64,000 nt of DNA, taken from assembly GCF_002443255.2 (NCBI RefSeq), contig NW_019211457.1:12744336-12808335 (forward strand), in the 5' to 3' direction. The stretch comes from Varroa destructor (Eukaryota; Arthropoda; Arachnida; Mesostigmata; Varroidae). The notes under the pieces were generated by a model. The model searched no databases. It saw nothing but the letters and a program-made list of their open reading frames with translations, and was not told where the DNA came from. A program made the translations under genes and the position numbers. Below are positions 1 to 15,000 of this stretch, one piece after another; position 1 is the first letter of the stretch; the number at the start of each line of letters is the position of its first letter.

Positions 1-70
1 AATAACTATGCTATCATGTATCTAAAGCCTGTCAATAAATCCAAGTGTCCTTTTTTTTTTACTGTTTTAG

Positions 71-1439
<1,369 letters not shown>

Positions 1440-4391
1440 GTACAACTATTATGAGAATTGCTGGGGCGACTCCCTGTACTCTGCTACATACCCGCTTACC
1501 GAATATTTCATTCGTTAAATATTATCAATATTAAAAAAAAAGTAGCGTGAATGATGCAAAGCGAAGAAGAACTTGACTGAGCGGTTGGGTTATAGCTGAG
1601 CCACCGGCCTGGAAAGCCTGTAATTATGTGACTCGATCCGTGCATCCGGGCAGAACAAGCTACCAACGAATAAATGAGGCGCTACTTTTAGGCCAAAATT
1701 TATTAGGTTAAGAGCCAGAAAGGCCATTTTACCCAGGCATAGCGTCGTACGTTACGGATAAAAAAGACTCAATTTGATGTTATTGCATTTTGTGAAATGT
1801 TATTACGTTACTTGTTTCAAGTTGTACTGTATTAAAGTGCTTAGCTGAAGATATGGACACGTTTATTTTCATAAGTCACTCTTTTGCAATTGTCGAAATA
1901 AGCGATGAACAACATCAAATAAAAAATAAGTAAAACGCATCAGTTTTCTTTTGAATATAGTTCAAATCATATGTAGATTATAAGTCATATTCTTAAGTAG
2001 CTATATAACTTGCTCGTCGCGCACTATACGCTTCATGAGTGTACGGATAGCCAGCATTAGTTAATGTAGGCAGACAAAATTTTTTGAGGGCATAAATACG
2101 CTATATATGTAAACGTAGATGTCTATAGCGAAATACCAAATTATCTGGGTGCATTTAAAACATACTTCGGTTATTCTAACACTTACATTCAATGAGAAGT
2201 GTACTCTTAGGACGTCAAAAACAAATACATGAATTATTTATGGGTTGTGTGATAGACAAATCACAACTGAGAGTGGTTTTTGATGAGTCACGTTCCATAT
2301 TACACTATACGTTTTAGTAAGCAAATATTATTAGTTAGTGATTACTATCTGAACTACGAGATAGGGGAAGGTGGAGCTATATGGGTCACTCCGTTTTTTA
2401 GCGAGCGAGTAGTGATCAAAATTTTACTACCATAAAATTTTTAAGATGTACACAGGTAAGTAAGGAGGTATGTGGAGTTTGCGTTAGTAGATTTTTCCTT
2501 TGACCAAATCTGAAAAATGATCTACATGAAATAATCAAGTATTTTAGCACTTTATTTTTTTGCCGCAGCTATATTTTCAAAGGCAAACTGAAAACAAGTT
2601 GTTACGTTAAGTTATATTACGCAATCATTTTGGAGACTAGATGAACCAGGGTGAAATGCTGTACTATAAGCTACCGCGTTCCAAACATATGGGATATCGA
2701 TTGCCATCTATTCTAATTTTTCAGGGAAATTAACACAAGTTGTAGGTTACGCCGTTGTTGTTGGCAACGTGTTAAATGAAGTTATTTTTCAATGATTTTA
2801 GTGGCATGGTGGATCCTTAGAACAAGGCAATATTGTCAAAAGCATCATTTTGCGGATAATTATGAACATTTATAACAGAATTATGGCATAGCCACGATAG
2901 TTATACAAACTTAATCCTAATTCTTGGAGGTTGGTGCGCGCTTTATTGAAGTTCTTTTGCTCTGTTCGAAGTAAATGCAACTTTTGGGCGTACCGGTATT
3001 TGGGCTACTGAAAATCCTGCTTCGCACTGCGTAGCAGAACCTGACACGTGAATGGTATAATTCTATGTGGACCTATGGCAGACCAATTATAATCTTTGAC
3101 TTGCTCAATTTGGCAGTATATTATTATAGGTTGTCGGCTTCGTAGTCATAATCGTAGCCCCTTTTAGGAGGAAGATTATTTTCCCTCTTAATTTGCTGGA
3201 TGACTGGGTTACTGTTATAAAATCATTGGAAGCTGTATTATTAGTTATTAATATTAGTAATTAACGATTGAGGCCAAGTGTTTTTAATAGACATTTTTGT
3301 GAAAATGAATTACTTTTAGTGAGCCCAATTAGCACACAAATGATAGTAGAGTGTTCGGCAGATATATTGGCATATTTCTAAAAGTTTGGCCCATATATAT
3401 GTTCTCTTTTCCTTACACAACTGTAGAGCTCGGATGGCTCAAACGAAGTATGAGTTGCTCATTTTGCAATAAATTACAGTAAACATACATAAAAGTCTAC
3501 ATCGCCGTAGATTATATTCATCTTATGTAAACATCATAACTCTTAACAAACAAAATAAATATATATATATCAAACATGAGCCAACAGTCACAACGTCGAA
3601 TGGAAGCAAACATATTTTAACACTTCTAAGGACTCAAGAAACCAATATTTTGTACCACGTATGGTTAAATGATAGCTTGAGTCAATTAGTACGAGCGCCA
3701 TCTTCACTTCTAACAATTTGTATCATTTAAGTGATTAAAACATACAACAGTTATTTGCGAACTCAGGTTCATGGGTCTTATATTTTCGGTGTAGTGGTAG
3801 GTATAATGTGAAGAGGTTCATAGGGTGATTCCTTGTAGAGCTGTTAGCGGCTTCCCTCTTCTGAGATTTTTTAAAAGTTCTTGCTATTAATAAGCACGAC
3901 AAAAACATAAATCTTCAGCCGCTATTATGTTAAACGTCGCATTTGCAGCTGAAGTCGCAAGAACTTGTGTAAGATAAAGTGTGATGAAGATTTAAATAGA
4001 GGTTTGAATTTTAAGCAGTATCATTTTAGAGACTTGTTGCCTTGAGAGAGGAGATTCGTGATTACTACTACGTTATCTTAAGAGGTCTGGATCGAGATCC
4101 AAAATCTTCTTTAGTTCTTTAGCTAACATCATTAGCCTGACAAACTATACCACCCTGACAGCAAGCCCGGCCTATCGTGCTGACAATGTTAAGGCGAACT
4201 GTTTTTAGCCGTATTATGTTGTCCTTTTACTTCTTAGACTGGGAGGCTCTGCCAAGGATGGCTCTCATACAAACTATGCACACTGGACGCCAATGTTCGG
4301 CTTATATTTACGCCAATATTAACATCCTTGGTGCGTCTTTAGCAATGTTGATTTGGTCGGATTAGTTGCTCCTAAATTCACTGCGTGTGTA
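1440..4391. other. Intergenic spacer between the convergent ADK and GH18 genes
   Basis: A/T-rich sequence between the ADK stop and the stop of the minus-strand GH18 gene, so the two genes converge here. It should hold both 3' untranslated regions. AATAAA occurs on the plus strand at 1669-1674, and its reverse complement occurs at 2942-2947. I see no convincing protein-coding exon. The only other feature I can suggest is the tRNA-like stretch near 1.6 kb listed separately. Confidence 0.6.
1580..1655 (+). repeat. Possible tRNA-derived SINE remnant or tRNA pseudogene
   Basis: A box-A-like TAGCTGAGCCA (1593-1603) is followed 27 bases later by a box-B-like GACTCGATCC (1630-1639). This is the order and approximate spacing of RNA polymerase III internal promoters. 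Between them is an imperfect GGC/GCC stem around a CTGGAAA loop that would place GGA at the anticodon. The acceptor stem and T-arm do not pair well, so it is not a functional tRNA. Chance similarity is possible. Confidence 0.3.
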
Positions 4392-5971
4392 TCAACCGAT
4401 AATTTTCCATACTGTTCGAGCTATCCGAAACGGGGTTCCATTAGGATCACAATTGCCTTCCCAGTCATCTTCGTTGAGGGAAAATAATGCAATACCTCCA
4501 AGGCCCATATCCTCGCTCCAACGTGCCTACGATAAATATAACAACAAAGAATGTTTTTTTATATAAAATGGGAGCTTTGGTCTAAATCAGTCGGATTACT
4601 CTTATCGTACTGCAGTCTCTGAAAATCGAATTGGTTTTGTTTAATTAGATCTGTTCCAATAGAATTTCGATTGTTTTGATTCCATTGATTATAGCTCGCA
4701 CAAAGCTCCCAATTACGACCATAACAGTAAACGAAGAAAGAAAGTAACCTTTGCAGCGACGTCGCGTTGATCATCAAAATAAATCCAGTGTACACCATTC
4801 GAGGCGATGGATGCATGAGATGAGTTGTCACGTATCAGCTGGAATGCGCTGCGATCTCCGATCATCCTGCAAATCTGCAAACATTCAGCCCTTTTTTAAC
4901 AGACGTCCCTGAATTTGATCAAAACTGTTTGTGTGCGCATCCTTTCTTCAACGTACTTGAATTAGCTCTAAGCGGACAAAGATAATTACTCTATATTCTT
5001 TATTGATTTCCCAGCTGCGTTCAATATGGCGTTAAGGGAAGGGGCCTTCTCTAAACAGGCTGATATAAGAGTATCATTCGAAATAGTACATTGGAGCTGG
5101 TGATACATATACTACAAGGGGGCCAGTGACGGTGTTGTTTCTAAACTAATACTGTTTAATTAGACGATAGAAAGTAGTGCATAGACAATGACATGTTAAC
5201 ACACTATTCTGAGTGACAATAAGCAACCTGTCAGAAGAGCCAACAAGCAGAAGATGACGCGTTGCTCTATACAGTTGACTCGGTGTTATTTTAAACTGTG
5301 ACGGTTCCTGGTCATAGTCAAGGTCTATATAAACTTAACTGCGCTTAAGATGAGTCTGTGAAGGCTGGGGATGATGACGTTTTTGTTGACGACGGCGTAA
5401 CATACTCTTTGACTAACAAGCAGAGAACTGACCTTCATAAATCTCTTACTTATTTGGGAACGAGAAATCGCCTGGATTGTTTGGGAGCATATCGTCCAAA
5501 GGCGCAGGAAATAATTAGTGGCGGCGACGCCCATCAAAGAGCCATTGCAACCTTTTTGCTTAGAGCTGCTCTTACCTACCGCGATCTTAAAATTGTCCTG
5601 ACTTTTTTGAACGAGATCCTATCGAGGACGAAATCTGGAATGTCCTAAACAGGTCGAATCGTCACCGTCTGAGACTATATGTTGTTTATTTCTTTCTTCA
5701 CCGTCTATGTGGGAAGACAGGTTTAAAAATTAAGGAGCACATGCCGGTGTAGCAAACGTGGATATCATCACGCATGATACAATTGGCTTACTGTTACTTG
5801 GCTAAGTAAGATTAGAAGCGCATTTCCCTGTAGTCCAAGTCGTGTTTGCATAGATATCAACGCTGTATTATATTTGTATTTGCGTAATTGTATACATGCC
5901 TAACGCGAATGCATATTAAATAGACATTTACATATACTATTGTTATTTATTTACTTTTTATCTCGCTAACC

Positions 5972-6016
<45 letters not shown>

Positions 6017-9000
6017 TTTTATTGACACCTACGTAGAACCTATCTGGCAAGCATCGCAGATTTTATTATGACACATTAAAACGTTTCATCCATTATGGTT
6101 TTCGTATTGTTGCTTGTATTCCCGTATCGTTGCTATGTAAAGTACTACGTAAAGCTACGTCTATGGAAAGCCTGGCGCCCCAGAAGGAAGCCATTAATCG
6201 AATATTGGTAATTAATAATAATTAACACGAAGAGCCGTGTGTTTATGTGCATGATGGTCATGTGAATCTTGAAAACATTCAAAGCTTCCATTATGTGTTT
6301 TTCAATGCACAATTGCAGAGTGCGATTTGATGTGTTTATTGCAAATTTATATTTCTGTAAAGCAATAAACCGATTGAAAACGGATACGCCATATTTGCAG
6401 ACAACGGGTAAATATAAATGTTGCCATTAGGTGTTCAAGAGACAGTGGACCGAAAAGAATATGTACGCTGTCTTTTGTTGTAACCGATTGCATCGCTTCT
6501 AGTATAATATTGCCGATAGAAAATGGTGCCAAGTGTCCGACAGAGCGCTGACTTTTTGGCCTAAAAAGTTTACATTGCTTAGCTAGACGCAAGGCCCTAA
6601 ACTGAATGCGTTGGCTTATCGGTAAGCGCTTGCGTAATACACAAGTATGCGTCCGCAATACCTGCTTATCCTTATATATATATATATATATATCGGAAAA
6701 CATCTACAACTGCTTTCATGAGCAACCGCAAAGATTGCAGATCGTGTATATATATATATAGCTCTTACTCACCTGTGCGTAAGGAACTATTCCGTGGTTA
6801 TCCAACTCGGTTTGAAGTGTAGAAATGTGCTGAGGGGCCATAATAACATTTGTCATAGCCTCATTAAATATAACATTTTTATTATCGGGAGGCTCAATGC
6901 CCATTAGTATTTGTGTGTCTGACACTTTTTCCGTTGTCGTTCCATCATTTCTCAAATGTTGATCCTTGACCATCATATTTCCTACGAGATCACGCTTCAA
7001 ACTCTCAGAAAGTTCGTCAGATACATTTCCGATCATTTCTTTAGCCTCAGAAGGCCTTACTGCGTTGACACTATCCTTGATTGTTTTTGCGACAGTCATT
7101 ACACCGCGATCCCCGACACCTTTGTTCGTTAGTTCGTTTATAGTTGTTTCACTCCTAGTGAGTATGTAGTTATCGAATGTTCTTTGTGTATTAGGTTCCT
7201 TTTCGTCAGCAACCTTCGCTGACGCGAGAACACTGCGGTAGGGATTTATCGTCGTTTTTAGGATTTCACCTTTGGATAACTGTCCTCTATCTAGAAAAAA
7301 AACAACTTCTCCATTGTGGGTTGCCACTTCAGTAGTGAGGAATGAGTACTGGTCCTTTATATTTGATACCTTCATTGGCAAATAATTAGGCATTTGTACG
7401 GGAAATGAAGCTGCTTTAGCAGGAGTAACTACGTTCTTTATTGGATCGCGACTGCGTGCCATCGTAAGTGCAGGATATTGGTCCCCTTTTAATGCAATTG
7501 GTTCTCTGTCTGTTGTCCGTTTTAGGGTGTTCAGGTTACGATAAATGTAGCTTCTATCTGAGCTGCTGCTTCTCTGTACAGCATTCGGAGGCTGTAGGCT
7601 AAGTGGTATTCCCATTTTAAGGTCATGCTGCACGATCGCAGCTTTTTCCCTAAAGGATCCATTAACATCTTTTCCGTTTGCCTCTTGATTAAACCTTGGA
7701 GTATAAATATGGTTAGATCTGTGTAGAATTTTATTTAAATCCGCCTTCCCTTGTGCTGTACCAGTTCCAGAGCAAAGAGTCGACAGACAGTCTCGCTCGG
7801 AGTGCACCTGTACATAGGGTCCGATATTCTCATGTTCGATTCCTGCCCGCACAGTTCGTTCAATTGGAGGGGTATTTGCTTTAACTTTAAAATCGGCTTC
7901 GTTTCGGGTTTTCTCCGCAAAGAACTGCCGTTTATCGACACGACCATGGCCCTTAGAGACGCTTTTCGAATTCTTCGCTGTATTCAGATTACTGAAGGAT
8001 ACCATCGTTGCAAGGTAAGGAGGGTCTTTCCTTCGCAAAAAGTTGCCTCCGAATTCGCCGCCTGTTAGCCTTGTCTGTTTCGTTAGGTCAGGCTTTCCGA
8101 CAAAGTGAAAATCATGGCTGAAACGAAGCGTAGCTGGAACTGCATGCTCGAATCCAGGTTGTGGCATGACGTGATAACTTCTACCAAAGAGAGGCACGCC
8201 CAATACAAGTTTATGGTGTGGGATCCCACGGACAGTCCATGCCATCACGCTGTGAGCTGCGTTAGGATTCCGCTGTCTACCATCTCGGAGCCTGACAAAA
8301 ATAAATTACGAACTACCGTTTAATAAAAATGTGTGTTTGTTATAACTACACTAAAGAATTGCTTGGTGTTCGTAAGTTAATAGCTCACTCCATAACAGTC
8401 CGCAATATAATACACAGAAAAGTACTGTTCGTATAGACGAAAATAACCTTCCTTTATTCACGCAAATTGTAATGCTATATAATTCGTACTGCCACTTACT
8501 TGAACAAAGGCGCACCGTACTGAGGCGTAGCAACATGCTGACTACTATCGTCGAAGGCTCGCACATTAATCCAGTCTGCATGCTTCGCTAAACGGCGCAC
8601 ATCATTCGGGGCAAATGAAGCCCACGGCATTGCTTGTACCGTAGCGGTGAGGAGTATATCCTTTAGAGGAGCTGCTTTGTCCTGACAGATGCAAGTTACG
8701 TGACAAATGCATCAAACATATATAAAGTTCTGTGCGGAATTTTTCTCTGAAACCAAACCCTGATACGCTGTCTTATACATTGAAATGTTTGAAACTAGCA
8801 CTAGCATAACGATATGATACCCACGCCGTCGTTTTTAGCATCATTGCCCCAGGGTTCCATGTATCCGCGAAACTCCTCAAAAAAGTCAGCCAGATGTGAT
8901 CCGCCTGCCCCAGATCGCCAATCGATATCTACTCCGGCTAAACCGTAACGGCGTACCAGTCCCATCGATGAACGAATGAATCTGGAATGTTCAGAATGCG

Positions 9001-12000
9001 TCTGTTAGCATTTACCTAATAACATCCATAGTATATCACTGACGGCACACTCGATACTGACTTTTGTCCTTTATACAATTACGGCCTCTTTCTCTCCTAG
9101 TGACCAAGGGGATCGATATTAACAATTCAAAAATAGCTATTCGCAATTCTATAGAAAACAGCACCTTCTAAGACTATCCAAACTCCAGCACATATAACTC
9201 AGTGACAAGAACGGGTGGTAAGGAAACAGCTTTTGCTAGCGATGCGTCGTTTTGGCCGAAACAAAATAATCTTATCGTACTCGTAGAACAACAGTATTAT
9301 GAGTGCTTTAAAAATGTTTCGATGACACGAGGCTCAGCTTATGGGTGTCGATTCCTTGAATTCATGAAAACGGAAATCAAAGTACATAGTACTAATCATA
9401 TATGTCACTTATATTAATTTTAGGATTATTAGGAAAAGCATACTAATATAATTAAGATTTGGATACACACTTGGTCATCTTGCATCGTATGGTTACTAAG
9501 TATATTATTATTATTATTGTTAATAAAAACCTCTCGTCAGACTTTAAAATTGCGTCGTATATTTTTTTTAACTACACTTAATTGCTGCAGCTGAATTGTA
9601 TAAGCGGATAGAGTATGTAATATAACAAGGTCTTAACTTACTTAAGCCTTTTTTTTTTCGAGTGCGCCATGTGTTGAAAAGCATTGGTTGTATCTTGTCC
9701 CACTGCGTTTTCGGGACCACGTCCACCAACACAAAGAAGTATTTTGGGTGAGGCGTCTTTAAGTTTCCCTATCATATCCTGGAGGAGCCCATCGTCTGTC
9801 TCATCGTAGGAGAATGATACTGCGCCACTCTCTGCCGACACACTAAATATGACATTATTTATTATGACGGTTATTTACAATTGTGCCAACGAACCTTTTT
9901 TGAAACTTTGATTTTTTACATATTTGCAACGAATGTCAGTCTTCAACAAAAGGTACCTAATTCTAGGTCTGCATATGTGTTTATTTAGCTTTTGGAAGGC
10001 TATTATAAATCTAAATGAAAAAACAGAACACCAAAATAGTGCCGTTTCTTTAGTCTATGCTCTATTAGCTGACGAAGCTCCTTAAACTTATCGGTTCGTT
10101 AGGATTGTAGCTAGCCAAATCAGGTAGATCTTTATCTACTGACGTGGCGTCGTTCAACATGAGATGTGTACAAAGGCCGGATTTAATGTTAGCTGGAGCC
10201 AGACTGTCATTGCCATGTTTTCTTTGAGGTAATGAGTAATAACATACTCGCTTCATTTCGGTATACTTCTGCTTGCGCTCTGTAAATCAGATAAACCGTT
10301 AAAGGTATCCCCAAGGTTATTACATGTAAAGTAAAGCTATGCACAGCTCAAGTAGCAACAGGTTCATGCAATAAAGGCCATCGATTTGAACTTCCAAAAC
10401 TACGATGTGATTAACAACAAATCAAAATATGTCTCTTGCAGTAATAGATCTGAGTTAGTTAGAGTGAAATAGTTTATTGAACGAATTATATCTATCGAAC
10501 ATGATTACGACGATTTAGATAACCATCAAAAACGGTTCGTTCACTCCAAAGAAGCCAATAACTTTCATTGACTTTTGCAATATAACTATATTTTTAAATT
10601 TTTTTATTGTCAAAAAAGTCGCTCCAGAATAAGCATGCGTTTACCTACCGTGAGGTTCCACATATTGTTCAATACCCTTACGGTACTGTTTATACCGTCT
10701 TTGGTAGTTAGAATAGAAACCTGCTAAACCGAGCATCAGCATAGCGCCTCTCTGATACTGCCGTCTACGAAACGTCTCAACATCTAGAGGATTCATCTGC
10801 GCCCACATTTGTTGAAGGCTTGATTGAATCTAGAAGTAAAAATATACAGGTATTGGGACGATGGAAACGTTTGTGCTTGGTAAATATAAATAACTTCTAA
10901 CTAAAAGCATGGTAAGGCCCTAATTTTAGGTGTTGAATCTTCATTTGGAGGCAAAGTACGGAATTGATTCAATCAACAGATTCGATCACACTTTTGTTTT
11001 CTAATAGTATTTTTCTATAAGCTTTGAGAAGCACTCTACATAACTGTTACGTAAGCGTGAAACAATAATGGGCAGATGCAGACCTTAGCGGGAATATTTT
11101 ATAAATAATAAAAACGCTTTCTTTCTATATGGTAGCGTACACGGGGTGAATATAAAATCGTCAAGCTCCGCAAATCAAACCTCACCTCTTGTGGAAGCTG
11201 CCCATAGATAGAGCTTGGCCGCGGAATATTTGGAAGTAGTCTGGAAATGGGTTGATCAGTGCTTAGTTTTTAAAGCAGTACTTCAGGTTGGAGCATTGGA
11301 TTTTGAAATTGATTAATTGACTCAATGTGTCTCAAGATCGATTTACTTAATTGATAATTTCGTATCCTTAACGAGCGCAACGTGGAGTGTTAACCATTTG
11401 GATCCGTACGAGATCGACTGCCCAGAGCTTATCCTGTTAAAGGGTTCAGCTCTGGGTTGCAACGGTCATTGGGTAATCAGCAAATGCTTGTCGATTTCAA
11501 GTAGTCATTACCATTGTAGTCAATGCGCAAAACCAAAGTATAATATTTAATTCATAAGTTAAACACTTCTAAATGCCAGTCATTCTGTGATTTCTGAAGG
11601 CCGCAAACCCTTTGATTTTAATTATAATTTCAATCAGATACGCATTTTCTTGCTTGCATACGTATACATGTCTATCACCTATCCAAGATAATGTTAATGC
11701 GTGTTACAGGATCGTTATGACTGAGACTAATATTATGGTTAGTATTATGAATTCTCAATTAGAAATAGCGAGAATTAAATGATGATGATGATGATGATGT
11801 CTTTGGAACAAAGCGGTAAAAAATCGGCTAAAAAAATAAAAGCAAAGCCTTTTAGACAATAGTTTCTCTGCATTGGCCGAGCTCACGCATATTGACAGGG
11901 TACTAACATTATGCTCTAATTCAAATCAGACTATTGCTCCGATGATTTAGGTTGACGGCCTTCGACACCGTACAGATGGGCTGTGCACAAAACGTGGTCC

Positions 12001-15000
12001 ACAGATTTTATGTCAAGAACATTTTTGCTTACAAGTTAGTTATAATCAACAAACAAAAGATCAGCTTACCCGTTCCAATCTTCCCAGGAGGGAATTGATG
12101 TGTACACATCGCTGAATGCTGGCATGGTACCAGAGATATACGAGCCAAAGTCTGCAAGAGCTGGACCAAATATTGATGCGCCGCTTCCGGGCTGACGAAA
12201 CACTTGTTATTAACAGCATCGTTCATTAATTAAGCTAAAAACTATAGAAACACACAGAATTTTACCCAACAGACCATAAAGAGGCTATCCACAATTTGTT
12301 TGTTAAAACTTATTTATTTCGACGGGAAAATTAACAATCCTAACAGCTCTTACCGAGAAGAAAGTTTGTATAGGCGAAAGGCTCGAAAGAGAAGGCAGCT
12401 GCGCCGCAATGGTCGTCAGAGAAGGCAGTCTTGATACGATGTCGGCCATTGATGGGAGCCATAACTGCCAACCTGAAACAGATAGCGAAGCATTAATATC
12501 TTGTTTTTGTGTATTCGAAGAAGAAGGCTATGATGTTATGTCAAATATTCCATCTATAGAAAAGGAGCAATTAAATGTAACAATGCTGCCACAGTTACTA
12601 CTATCTATGCCCGACAAAAAGCGCCCTGTAACGAAGATCAGAAAGGATGGGTCCAGAAGGGGCAGAGTTGTAGCAGCAATGCATCGTAGGATGCCCCTTT
12701 TTTTGTTATTCGTTGTATGTTAGTTTTTCTGCGATCCTTTCAGATTAGGTGCTCAGGCAGCTGACGATTGGTGGGACACATTACAGTGACTAAGATATTT
12801 CTTATGCCATACTTGTATAAGCTATCTGTAAGTATCACCTATAGATAGGTCGTTAAATTCTTCAAAGTGATTTTTTATTCTCATACTAGGCAAACCCGCG
12901 GTCTTTGCGCCATGCCTTCATCTCATTGGTGCATTTAGATCATGTTGCATTCAGCCTATTTCAAACGATAATATGCACCAAGAACTTTTTCTTTGCAGTG
13001 ACCTTGCTCCAATTAATCCGTTACTTTCTTGCCGTTATCTTATCAGTCTGCTCTAATATGAACGAATCTGGTTCTTGTTACATTCAGCCTAAGTAAGCTA
13101 GAGCTTGATTGGAGGCCTATACCTCTTCTAAATATATGAGTATATTTAGTAAATATATGAGTATATATATATATATAGCTAATTAACACTTTTACAAGGG
13201 CTGGTCATGTTTCATTACCCTGTTTTAATAATAGCTGTTCGTTATTAATGTTTTTCTGTTCGTTCCGTAGGTTTATCCAATGACGCCATAAGCAACCCTT
13301 TCACGATCACTTCGCGAAGAGAAATTTTTATCTAAAAACTGAGATTCAGATGCAGGAGCATGAATTCAGCTGATCGACAGCTCTCAATTAACACCAAGAA
13401 TTCCAACTGGTACCCTCTACATCGACCTCTAGGTAAGTATTCGACTGCTTTTTTATCGTGACAAAAATGCTCAAGAACATCTAACCAAAATACAGCTTAC
13501 ATCAGCCCCTACAACTTTCCTATAGGCATGTATGAAAGATTCTGAAAGTCAAAAAAAGGCGATTAGAAAAATGGAACCCCTTGTTATACACACGCTACCA
13601 GCGAAAACAAAAAAAAAAACTGATGTCCGTAACAGAACGTAAATTATTGTTATACTGCAGATCTACCCCTTCACAATTTTCGTGTACCAATTCCATAATC
13701 TCGTTGCAGCACATCTACCTTCCCGATGTTAGTGACATTTATTCCACTGCAGTTCGTCTGCTTTGTGTACGCATTAGAATGTTCTAACAGTCCTGCTCTC
13801 ACGCTGGTCATCTATCAGCTTGTTCCAATAAGCGATCTACGTTACCCCTGGATTCTGGTATACGGTATTGCTCTATTTTAAATCTCTAACATTACAAACC
13901 TTTGGTTGCAGTTCTCCTGAAACCACTTTTTTTAGATTATTTTGCTATTCTATTGGAAGTCTTCTATTAATCATATTTTTTTTTTTTAAATCTGGTTAAT
14001 TACTTATTTGGGGTCTATGGCCCCGTTAGTTTTGCGCAATTATTCTATTATTTATTGTTCCAACAGTAGTTGATTCTTTTGCTCTAGTGATTCCACGTTC
14101 CTATTCATTTCAGTAACTTCGACACTTTATTGCTATTAAGACATTGGCGCTTTTTAATTCGACCAGTTGTGTAATTGCAATGCTCTATGGCGTTTTTCCT
14201 GTTAGCTATTTTGGTTCATCGTATCGTTCACCCGGAAAAAGTATTCATTCAATCAAGGACCATGGATCGTACATAATCAGATGGATCGGATTTTATCAGT
14301 TGTTTCGCAAGTAAGTCAACTTAAGTAGCGTCAAGCCTATAGGGAAAAAGATGCTTCCTAGCACCATACCCCGCAATAGGAAAGCTAAGAAATGGTAAAG
14401 ACTAATTTTAGATACATTACGGTTATGTACTAATTCTGCTTAAAGTCACAGCCACTACCACAACGGCAGTCTATTTCTCTATCATAGAAGAAAGTACGAA
14501 CGGCAGTAAATGCGGTTAATAAAAAGAAAAACGTTTATTTTCTATATGTTTTATGTTATACGTGGCGACTTGTGGCACCGCTTGAAGCGATTTAATGAAA
14601 AAAATCACAGGCAACGTTATTATTAAGCCTCTACTTAAACATTAGATAACTCTATCAATAGCCATTTGGGTTCAAGCAAGAAGCATGTTATTGTACAATT
14701 TAATTAACAATAGAATAGAAACAGTGATAAGAAATGTATAGGCAAATAACGAATTCTGAGATATTTCTACGAGAGCCCTTTTCGTCATGGAAAATTTGCC
14801 CTGCTTCAAGATCCACTTCGACTGAAGACGCAACTCTATATGATGTGTCATATCAATGATAGCTAAACTATTCGAATTGCTTTATGTATAGGAATCCTTC
14901 CTAGAGAGGATCGCACTAAGGTCAAAGATAGTTTGACAGTTTTGCCGACTGGGTACCATTAACTTGTAAGTATAGTGCACCTTCCTGCTAATCACGTTTA

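Larger units (their letters stand above)
4875..6772. other. Intron 10 of the GH18-like gene
   Basis: A 1.9 kb intron. It holds a perfect A/T palindrome, (TA)n tracts near 6.67 and 6.75 kb, and an unassigned opposite-strand open frame at 5349-5648 (both listed). I see no missing GH18 segment here, because the protein reads through smoothly from exon 10 to exon 11. Confidence 0.7.

Noticed and set aside
6347..6703. 118-codon minus-strand frame after GH18 exon 10
   Set aside because: It lies beyond a strong CAG|GTGAGT donor, begins in a TA repeat and has no GH18 similarity; the next GH18 segment is at 4.87 kb.
12409..12723. Plus-strand 104-codon frame
   Set aside because: Its first part is antisense to exon 2 of the GH18-like gene, which is supported by exact phase agreement with exons 1 and 3; the rest has no motif.
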